Assembly (NCBI GenBank): GCA_905480595.1
Contig: CAJQQY010000280.1
Coordinates: forward strand, 1-39,475
Reading direction: 5' to 3'
Length of the DNA stretch: 39,475 bases
From: an uncultured Saprospiraceae bacterium
GTDB taxonomy: Bacteria > Bacteroidota > Bacteroidia > Chitinophagales > Saprospiraceae
The notes under the pieces were generated by a model. It was not told where the DNA came from. It made no database searches and saw only the letters and a program-made list of their open reading frames with translations. Below, piece by piece: positions 33,806 through 39,475 of this stretch; position 1 is the first letter of the stretch; each line of letters opens with the position of its first letter. The position numbers were made by a program, and so were the translations under genes.

Positions 33806-35272
33806 TTACTTCAATTTTTCTACCAACCAGCTCTTAATATCTAAATAATCCAAGATATTATCGTTTAAAATCGGAGGTTCCGCATCCAACAAATCCACCT
33901 TTAATTTCTCAAAAAGCTGCGGATAATGGGAATGTGGAGCTTTGCATATTTTTGAAAAAAAATGAAGCAATACTTTTGCAAAAGGTAAAACAGTAGTTTC
34001 TCCTCGAAAATCTGCAGGTTTCTTCAAAAACCGACGACAATTTTCTATCGCATATTTCAATACTATAATATTGCCCAACTCGAAATGAATCATCAAATTC
34101 AAAATGCGTGCATAACTTTGTAAATCCTTTCGATAATTTTTAAACGGAGTTTGGATAATTTCGTTCACCCATTTTAAGGAGTTCGAATAGTCTTTTTGCA
34201 TAAAATAAATGTAGGCAAATTGATATCTCAACATCACATGATAGTCAGGGGAGATAATTTTTTCATTTTCCAACAGGTACTTTTCAGCTTGAACAATCAC
34301 TTCTATTCCTTTTTCAAATTCGTTGATGTCGCGATACATTTCGAGTTCGATATTATACGTTCGGAGCTGAAGTTTAATGGAAAATTTTTGAGCATTTTTT
34401 AATTGATAAATTGTTGGAATAGCTCGGATTTTGTCTAACAAAGGTAATACCTGTGCATATTGTTTTTGATAAATAAAATAGCTCACTTTATTATTCATCA
34501 CTCTCGCGTAGGACGAAGGATCATCTTTAATTCGAGCAGGATTTTTTTCATATAAATCAATCATATAATCCAAACTCGCCAATCCTTTCCTCGGTTCTCC
34601 ATTCATGACATTGAAAATATAATCGAGATTATAAAAAAGAATTTGACGTTGTAAAGGAGAATCAGTTGATGGTTTATTTTGTAAAAAATCCTCAAGCTTT
34701 TTCTTATTAGTTTTAAAAAATCGAAAAACATCAAAAGTCAATTCCCAATTTTCATTTTGTAAAACGATTCCTTGGATGATTTCTTTTTCTTTTAAAATGA
34801 TGCCTTGAAGTGATTCGATATCTGTTCCCGATTTCGTCAAACGAAACTTCTTCTTCCAATTGATGATTTCTAAAAGCGCAGTTTGGTTTTCAAATTTAGT
34901 CGCTAGCTTCTCCGCTTTTTTTAATTCAGAAAAACTAGCATCGTATAACTCTTTGACAAATAGAATTTCAACATTTCGCAGTAATGATTTGATCTCAGCA
35001 TCGGCAGAAATCGAAGAATGATAGTTGCGCAAACTTTTTAAAAGTAGTTGATACAAATAGTTCTTCGTGACATGAAGTTGTTTTAAAAAACGTTCGCCTT
35101 TAAATTTCTTATGAATCTTTTCTTCATCGTAATCTTCTTGTTTTACTAACAATTCAAATAACTTCAAGTAGTTATTATCTACTTTTTGAGAGAAACAAAA
35201 TATTTTAAAATATCGTTTCTCCGCTTGACTCAATGATTGGATCAAAGAAAATAATTGTTCCTTTTTTGCCAC
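33806..35272 (-). CDS. Large alpha-helical (TPR-like) protein of unknown function
   Basis: 488 residues, no signal peptide or membrane segment. It starts MAKKEQLFSLIQSLSQAEKRYFKIF and continues as repeated helix pairs resembling degenerate TPRs (ELYDASFSELKKAEKLATKF, FAYIYFMQKDYSNSLKWVNE). The ordering suggests a helical solenoid. Similar long proteins beginning with a short helix containing SLSxxEKRYFK occur in Saprospiria-like genomes, to my recollection often in several copies, without known function. It could be a scaffold or sensor. It has a 195-base AT-rich spacer upstream and is not in an operon. Confidence 0.8.
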   Translation of the reverse strand: MAKKEQLFSLIQSLSQAEKRYFKIFCFSQKVDNNYLKLFELLVKQEDYDEEKIHKKFKGERFLKQLHVTKNYLYQLLLKSLRNYHSSISADAEIKSLLRNVEILFVKELYDASFSELKKAEKLATKFENQTALLEIINWKKKFRLTKSGTDIESLQGIILKEKEIIQGIVLQNENWELTFDVFRFFKTNKKKLEDFLQNKPSTDSPLQRQILFYNLDYIFNVMNGEPRKGLASLDYMIDLYEKNPARIKDDPSSYARVMNNKVSYFIYQKQYAQVLPLLDKIRAIPTIYQLKNAQKFSIKLQLRTYNIELEMYRDINEFEKGIEVIVQAEKYLLENEKIISPDYHVMLRYQFAYIYFMQKDYSNSLKWVNEIIQTPFKNYRKDLQSYARILNLMIHFELGNIIVLKYAIENCRRFLKKPADFRGETTVLPFAKVLLHFFSKICKAPHSHYPQLFEKLKVDLLDAEPPILNDNILDYLDIKSWLVEKLK

Positions 35273-35467
35273 TTGAATTATTATTTTTTACTAAAAAAAC
35301 TAACCTAATTAACTGATTATCAATACTATAAATAAAAAAATATATTTTTTAAAACCTACAAATAAAATATTTTTCATTTTAAAAACAAAATGTTTTACCT
35401 GATATTTGTTTTATCAAAAGAAACAATCGATTCGTTTTACATTATTTAACTGAAAAAAAATTATCAA

Positions 35468-35842
35468 ATGGCAAATGCAATTAACTGGTTTGAAATTCCA
35501 GCAACCAATTTTCAAAGAGCAAAAGATTTTTATTCTAAACTTTTCAATGAAGAACTTCATGTTCAAACTATCATGGATAACCAAATGGCTTTTTTACCTG
35601 CAGGTCAGGATGGAAAAAGTGTAGGCGGAGCGATTTGCACAGGCGAAGGTTATGAACCGTCAGCAAAAGGTACTATGCCTTATCTCAATGGTGGAGAAGA
35701 CCTTACTGAGATGCTTGGGCGCATCAACGATGCTGGTGGAAATGTCGTACTTCCAAAGACAAAAATTTCTGATGAAGTCGGTTTTATGGCTATCTTTATG
35801 GATACCGAAGGGAATAAAGTTGCTTTACATTCTCCTGGCTAG
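35468..35842 (+). CDS. VOC (glyoxalase-fold) family protein
   Basis: 124 residues, typical for a single VOC domain. It opens NAINWFEIPATNFQRAKDFYSKLF, the classic first half, and ends VGFMAIFMDTEGNKVALHSPG, with the Asp-x-Glu-Gly-Asn-x-Val-x-Leu closing motif. In catalytic relatives metal ligands lie on equivalent strands; here the first-strand position is Glu (WFEIP) and the last is His (LHS), so metal binding is possible. Members range from glyoxalase and dioxygenase to resistance proteins, and the specific role is unknown. Cytoplasmic. It is followed by the repeat-rich spacer 35849-35972. Confidence 0.88.
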   Translation: MANAINWFEIPATNFQRAKDFYSKLFNEELHVQTIMDNQMAFLPAGQDGKSVGGAICTGEGYEPSAKGTMPYLNGGEDLTEMLGRINDAGGNVVLPKTKISDEVGFMAIFMDTEGNKVALHSPG

Positions 35843-35848
35843 TTGATT

Positions 35849-35972
35849 GATTAAACAGGGAATTAGGAAATCAGGGAATCGGTTTATTGATCAAATAATC
35901 GTATTTCCCGGTTTCCTAATCAACTGTTTAATCACTTTACTAATTAACAGATTACCTAATCAACTGATTAAC
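35849..35972. repeat. Inverted and direct repeat cluster
   Basis: Imperfect 30-base arms 35849-35878 and 35904-35933 (GATTAAACAGGGAATTAGG against CCTAATCAACTGTTTAATC) are followed by a second partial copy, CCTAATCAACTGATTAAC, at 35955-35972, a direct repeat of 35915-35932. It fills the spacer before the broken DUF2461 gene. Confidence 0.65.
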
Positions 35973-35980
35973 AAAAAACT

Positions 35981-36648
35981 ATGGCACATTTCACTAAAGA
36001 CTTTTTAAGATTCTTCCAAAGCCTTGCGAAAAATAATGAACGTGAATGGTTTCATGCAAATAAAAAAGATTATGAAGCGCATGTCAAAAATCCATTCAAA
36101 GATTTTGTTAATTGATTATCGACAAAATGCAGGAGGTTGATCCGACGGTTGTGATTTTGCCGAAGGATGCGATTTTTAGAATCAATCGAGACATTCGTTT
36201 TGCAAAAGATAAGACACCTTATAAAACAAATGTCTCTGCAGCAATTTCTGCAGGCGGACGAAAAGATCATTCCAAACCAGGAATTTATTTTGAGATGGGT
36301 GCTGAGAAATTCGGCATCTACAGCGGTGTTTATCAGCCTGATAAAAATCAGCTGCAAAGTATTCGAGAAGGGATCGCATCGCAACCGAAAGAATTTGAGC
36401 AAGTTTTAAAAGATCGAAAATTTAAAAAATTTTGGGGTGAAATCCATGGAGAAAAAAATAAACGGATTCCAAAAGAATTTAAAGAAGATGTCGAAACACA
36501 ACCTTTGATTGCGAATAAACAATTTTATGTGATGATGCAATTTGATGCGGATAAAATCCTTGATCCAAAGTTGGATAAAATTGTCATGGATCATTATTTG
36601 GCTGCGAAGCCGATGGGTGATTTTTTTTATGAAGCTATTTATCGGTAA
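35981..36648 (+). pseudogene. DUF2461 (TIGR02453) family gene with a single-base frameshift
   Basis: An ATG at 35981 starts MAHFTKDFLRFFQSLAKNNE, continues EWFHANKKDYEAHVKNPFKD, then FVN, and hits TGA at 36113. The frame then resumes one base back at 36112 (LIIDKMQEVDPTV) and continues through FRINRDIRFAKDKTPYKTN, which carries the family's core motif, to the stop at 36648. Adding one T near 36110-36112 restores a continuous 223-residue protein, the usual length for DUF2461. The family is cytoplasmic and of unknown function; the nearby TfoX-N gene follows on the same strand. A real disabling mutation, a sequencing error and recoding are all possible. There is no obvious slippery heptamer at the junction. 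Confidence 0.85.
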
Positions 36649-36680
36649 CCTTTTATTTTTTATAACAATAGAATTACATC

Positions 36681-37001
36681 ATGGCCTACAGCGAAGAAGT
36701 TCATCAATATGCTAGCGAACAACTTTCTGAATTTAAAGAATTCACTTGCAAAAAAATGTTTGGAGCCATGTCCTACATGAGAGATGGAAAAGCTTTCGCC
36801 TGCTTCGTTGACGACAAGTTTTACTTAAAAGTGGATGAGAGTAATTTAGAAGATTACACTTCTAGAGGAATGGAACAATTTAACCCTCGAAAAACGGCTA
36901 AGGGCATGCCTTATTGGACTGTTCCGAAAGAGATTTCAGATGACAAAAAAGAATTAAAAAAATGGGCAACCAGATCATGGAAAATTGCGATAGGAAAATA
37001 A
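36681..37001 (+). CDS. TfoX N-terminal domain protein
   Basis: 106 residues, a complete stand-alone TfoX-N (Sxy-like) domain: CKKMFGAMSYMRDGKAFACFVDDKFYLKVD (residues about 23-52), with the RGMEQFNP and MPYWTVPKEI motifs following. In gammaproteobacteria TfoX regulates competence, but stand-alone domains are widespread and their role is unknown, so no gene name is given. It lies 32 bases after the DUF2461 gene on the same strand, so the two could be co-transcribed. Cytoplasmic. Confidence 0.88.
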   Translation: MAYSEEVHQYASEQLSEFKEFTCKKMFGAMSYMRDGKAFACFVDDKFYLKVDESNLEDYTSRGMEQFNPRKTAKGMPYWTVPKEISDDKKELKKWATRSWKIAIGK

Positions 37002-37017
37002 TTTTTTGATGAAGATT

Positions 37018-37045
37018 GTAGAGACAAGACATACTTTATCTCTAC
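37018..37045. repeat. Single GTAG...CTAC palindrome between convergent genes
   Basis: GTAGAGACAAGA at the left and its near-complement TTTATCTCTAC at the right; outer pairing extends to 37014-37049 (11-base perfect arms). It may act as a terminator for the TfoX-N and dcd genes and resembles the other GTAG-headed repeats. Confidence 0.65.
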
Positions 37046-37056
37046 AATCATTGGGT

Positions 37057-37593
37057 CTAAAATTTGTTCTTCCACATCATCGACTCCATCGGCTTATTTG
37101 TCCGTTTATTATATTTTGCGTTTTCCTTTTTGTTGTAATAATTTTCGATATCACCTTCCACCGAAAAGTAAATCAATTGCCCAATCGGCATCCCCGCATA
37201 AACTCGCACCGGCTGTACACACGAAATTTCCAATGTCCAATGATTGCAAAATCCAACGTCTCCTTTCCCTGCTGTAGCATGAATATCAATTCCTAATCGT
37301 CCAACACTTGACTTCCCTTCTAGAAACGGAACCGAATTATGTGTCTCCGTATACTCCTCTGTTGCACCTAAATAAAGTGTTCCAGGTTCGAGTACAAAAC
37401 CACCTTTTGGAATAAGTACTTCTTCAATTTGGTTATGTTTTTTAGCATCCAAAACTCGGTCTTTATACACCGCTAAATACTTACCTAAATGTACATCGTA
37501 AGAATTTGTACCTAAACATTTTCTTCGAAATGGTTTGACGACAATCTCGCCTGCTTTGATTGCTTTAAGAATTTTTTTATCTGATAAAATCAT
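37057..37593 (-). CDS. dcd: dCTP deaminase
   Basis: 178 residues, slightly shorter than E. coli Dcd (193). It starts MILSDKKILKAIKAGEIVV, has the substrate-binding SSVGRLGIDIHATAGKGDVG (residues about 95-114) and the catalytic Glu in HWTLEIS (E122), and ends in a basic tail. The trimeric enzyme converts dCTP to dUTP in the cytoplasm, supplying dUMP for thymidylate synthesis. Whether this member also hydrolyses dUTP (the bifunctional type) cannot be told by eye. It converges on the TfoX-N gene, with a 102-base spacer on its 5' side towards the WD40 gene. Confidence 0.96.
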   Translation of the reverse strand: MILSDKKILKAIKAGEIVVKPFRRKCLGTNSYDVHLGKYLAVYKDRVLDAKKHNQIEEVLIPKGGFVLEPGTLYLGATEEYTETHNSVPFLEGKSSVGRLGIDIHATAGKGDVGFCNHWTLEISCVQPVRVYAGMPIGQLIYFSVEGDIENYYNKKENAKYNKRTNKPMESMMWKNKF

Positions 37594-37674
37594 GTTTGAT
37601 ATTTGCTATTTTTTTGAAGATGCAAAGGTAATTTTTTATTTGAAAACTATGCACTTGCTTTTTGCTTTTGATGT

Positions 37675-37699
37675 AATCGGTTTTGGAAAACCGACTTAC
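37675..37699 (-). repeat. Single GTAAG-headed palindrome supplying the WD40 gene's stop codon
   Basis: On the minus strand it reads GTAAGTCGGTTTTCCAAAA..., a 7-base stem around a CC loop. The WD40 gene's TAA stop is inside its GTAAG head. It is 20 of 25 identical to the unit at 9636-9660, by eye. Confidence 0.65.
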
Positions 37700-38622
37700 G
37701 CTATTTCCCAAACAATAATACTTCGATCATCACTTCCTGAGATCAGCCAATTATTATATTTCGACCACAACAATGTATTGACTGAATTAATATGTCCTCC
37801 GTTTCGGACAGTATCGAGAACCTTGAGTAATTTGAAGTTTTCGGCATCCCAAATTTTTATCGTTTTGTCTCGACTAGCAGTAGCCACAAATTTTCCATTA
37901 GGAGAAAAAACAATTTCATTTATGGTAAACCAATGTCCTGGTTCGGAAAAAATTTGCTCGCAGTTTTTTTCCAAATCCCATATTCTCAACAAGGCATCTC
38001 GTGCCCCACTCCATAGAAATTTTCCATCAGGCGAATAACTTAATGCGAAGACTGAATTTTCATGAGCAGCTTCAATTATATTTTTTATGGAAAAATTTTC
38101 GACTCCAATAAAGTAAATATTCCCATCACTTGAACCTATGGCTAACTCATTTCTTTTTTTAGAAAAAGCCATTTTACGAAGACTTTTTTGAGAAAGTTGA
38201 AGACTTTCAATTGCTCGTTGTTCATCCATGTCCCATTTTGTCAAAATACCTTTTCCTCCAATGGTAAACATCTGATGATCAATCAATTGAATATCAAAAA
38301 CGCCTTTTTTATGAGCTAAAATATCTTTATTTTTAGATACTTCATTTGGATAAATCCAATGTAAACCACCATTCATATTTCCAGCGACAATCCGATCGTT
38401 TTTTTCCAAAAGAGAAAAAACACTTGCTCGACCAGAGGTTTGAGTATCTTCTGCTTGAGCAATCAATCTCCCATTCTCAGGATTCGTCAAATCCCATTCT
38501 ACAATCCAACCGTCACCTGCACCAGACAGAAATAGATGCTCTTCTTTCCCTTGGACTAGAGAAAAAACACCACCTTTATGACCAGTGAGATGAGCTATTT
38601 TATTGATACTAATTTTATTCAT
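37696..38622 (-). CDS. WD40 repeat protein (beta-propeller)
   Basis: 308 residues from the ATG at 38620-38622 (MNKISINKIAHLTGHKGGVF). An upstream in-frame ATG at 38667 would begin inside a palindromic repeat and adds an unlikely stretch. About seven WD40 blades are visible, with GH...WD spacing: GHKGGVFSL, SGAGDGWIVEWDL, GGKGILTKWDM, GSSDGNIYFIG, WSGARDALLRIWDL, ATASRDKTIKIWDA and ISGSDDRSIIVWEI. Seven would make one full propeller without extra domains or a signal peptide, so it is a cytoplasmic scaffold-type protein; the partner is unknown. Stand-alone WD40 proteins occur in Bacteroidota. Its stop codon lies in a GTAAG palindrome. Confidence 0.88.
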   Translation of the reverse strand: MNKISINKIAHLTGHKGGVFSLVQGKEEHLFLSGAGDGWIVEWDLTNPENGRLIAQAEDTQTSGRASVFSLLEKNDRIVAGNMNGGLHWIYPNEVSKNKDILAHKKGVFDIQLIDHQMFTIGGKGILTKWDMDEQRAIESLQLSQKSLRKMAFSKKRNELAIGSSDGNIYFIGVENFSIKNIIEAAHENSVFALSYSPDGKFLWSGARDALLRIWDLEKNCEQIFSEPGHWFTINEIVFSPNGKFVATASRDKTIKIWDAENFKLLKVLDTVRNGGHINSVNTLLWSKYNNWLISGSDDRSIIVWEIA

Positions 38623-38642
38623 TCTGTTTGTTTGACCAATAC

Positions 38643-38717
38643 GTAACGATCTGCTAAAGCAGGTCATTTTTTTTTGAAAAAATCTACTTTTCTAGTTCAG
38701 CTAAAGCAGACCACTAC
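38643..38717. repeat. Head-to-head pair of GTAR-headed palindromes with CTGCT core
   Basis: The left unit 38643-38665 (GTAACGATCTGCTAAAGC...) and right unit 38695-38717, which reads GTAGTGGTCTGCTTTAGC on the minus strand, each fold round a short loop. They differ in core sequence from the CGG/CCAA family but share the GTAR head and paired layout. The pair lies between divergent genes. Confidence 0.65.
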
Positions 38718-38795
38718 GTAGAATTTGAATCCACAAAAATAAAATTTTTAAGAACATCCAAATAATAATTATTTTTGCGCAGCTAAAAATATAAT

Positions 38796-39443
38796 ATGCC
38801 AATTCTCAATCATCAACATATTCAACCTGAAGGAGAACTCGGACTGTGGGATATCACAGAACCGCCTAGTTATTTCCTTCGTAGATTAAAACCAGAAGGA
38901 GATGAATTAGTTCAACTCGAAAAACTGACGGGGAAAAGTCGTCGACTCGAATGGATGGCTGTTCGGTGGCTTTTACATAAAATGTCGCGCCGTCGAAAGC
39001 GGAGTGTATGTTTAAAAGATGAATTCGGAAAACCGCACTTGGTGGACTCTGATTATGAAATTTCGTTCAGTCATTCCAAGCAATTGGTGGCAGTAATTGC
39101 TTCTCCATATTCATGTGGTGTGGATATTCAAAATATTACTCCAAGTGTTGAACGGATTGCTCATAAATTTATGAGTGATAAAGAAATGAAAAGTCTCAAA
39201 CCCAAAACTAGAATGGAACATTTATCCGTTTATTGGGGAGCAAAAGAAGCATTGTACAAAGCCTATGGTCGAAAAAAATTAGACTTTAAAGAACATATTT
39301 TAATCGAACCATTTAATTATAATTTAAAAAAAGGAACTTGTAAAGGTCATGTTATAAAAGGTGACTTTTCGGCAACTTATTCATTATGCTATCAAATAAT
39401 CGATAATCACATGTTGGTTTACTGCCTTGAAACACAATCATAA
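38796..39443 (+). CDS. 4'-phosphopantetheinyl transferase superfamily protein (Sfp-like)
   Basis: 215 residues, matching the Sfp/EntD pseudodimeric type. The C-terminal motif set is clear: SFSHSKQLVAVIAS, then GVDIQ with metal ligand D110, and WGAKEALYKAYG with E151 and K155, plus a preceding FMSDKEM. It transfers 4'-phosphopantetheine from CoA to a Ser of an acyl or peptidyl carrier protein. No carrier protein, PKS or NRPS gene is in the window, and stand-alone copies in this phylum may serve fatty acid or other carriers. Divergent from the WD40 gene. The start is the only ATG that keeps the N-terminal half in frame. Confidence 0.9.
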   Translation: MPILNHQHIQPEGELGLWDITEPPSYFLRRLKPEGDELVQLEKLTGKSRRLEWMAVRWLLHKMSRRRKRSVCLKDEFGKPHLVDSDYEISFSHSKQLVAVIASPYSCGVDIQNITPSVERIAHKFMSDKEMKSLKPKTRMEHLSVYWGAKEALYKAYGRKKLDFKEHILIEPFNYNLKKGTCKGHVIKGDFSATYSLCYQIIDNHMLVYCLETQS

Positions 39444-39475
39444 ACCACTCATTATCAATTAATTAAAAATATTTA

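Noticed and set aside
36681-37001. TfoX-N gene as a competence regulator
   Set aside because: Stand-alone TfoX-N domains are widespread, and no competence genes are seen here.
37535-38038. Plus-strand frame across the dcd start and WD40 gene
   Set aside because: Covers real minus-strand WD40 blades and an intergenic repeat; composition is that of a reversed beta-propeller.
38796-39443. Phosphopantetheinyl transferase as part of a PKS/NRPS cluster
   Set aside because: No carrier, synthase or tailoring gene lies in the visible flank; the gene stands alone.

Overview
The window comes from an AT-rich member of the Bacteroidota. The phylum call rests on a PorP/SprF-type type IX secretion (T9SS) protein, four large proteins ending in T9SS sorting domains, Bacteroidota-type promoter boxes (TAnnTTTG) and few purine-rich ribosome binding sites. 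A Saprospiria- or Chitinophagia-like organism is my inference; no marker gene fixes it. I see no rRNA, tRNA, CRISPR array, prophage or transposase gene.

Layout. 1-1863: an OmpA/TPR-type protein running off the left edge, preceded by a porP/sprF gene. 2113-3623: a GT9 glycosyltransferase and a small exported protein. 3674-7473: a secreted M4 metalloprotease and a Cys/Lys-rich exported protein. 7527-11582: a NUDIX hydrolase, an alpha-oxoamine synthase resembling serine palmitoyltransferase, and a subtilase with a C-terminal SPOR domain. 11658-15588: an unknown exported protein, a rhomboid protease and a proline-rich protein. 15776-20938: thymidine kinase, a very large secreted metzincin and a small conserved protein. 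20939-21499 is a 561-base gap rich in hairpins. 21500-25054: a small helical protein, a secreted cytochrome c/copper monooxygenase-like protein and an FMN-dependent 2-hydroxyacid dehydrogenase. 25164-29279: a 1371-residue GH81 beta-1,3-glucanase. 29371-35272: a decayed gene fragment, membrane proteins, a mutarotase-like protein, a PqqB-like lipoprotein, a Bax inhibitor-1 protein and a large helical protein. 35468-39443: a VOC protein, a frameshifted DUF2461 gene, a TfoX-N protein, dCTP deaminase, a WD40 protein and a phosphopantetheinyl transferase.

How the genes fit together. Most are single transcription units separated by hairpin terminators, so this is mixed chromosome rather than one island. 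The recurring theme is export: the M4 protease, the metzincin, the GH81 glucanase and the copper-monooxygenase-like protein would leave through the T9SS, consistent with a polymer-degrading lifestyle. Thymidine kinase and dCTP deaminase both feed dTTP supply.

Most unusual points. (1) A T9SS cargo joins a CxxCH heme domain to a domain with all the copper ligands expected of a PHM/DBH-type monooxygenase. (2) A family of short GTAR-headed palindromes (REP/BIME-like) lies between genes, with paired base changes that keep the hairpin. (3) The GH81 gene lies between the intact 2-hydroxyacid dehydrogenase gene and a decayed copy of that gene's 3' end, each followed by such a palindrome pair.
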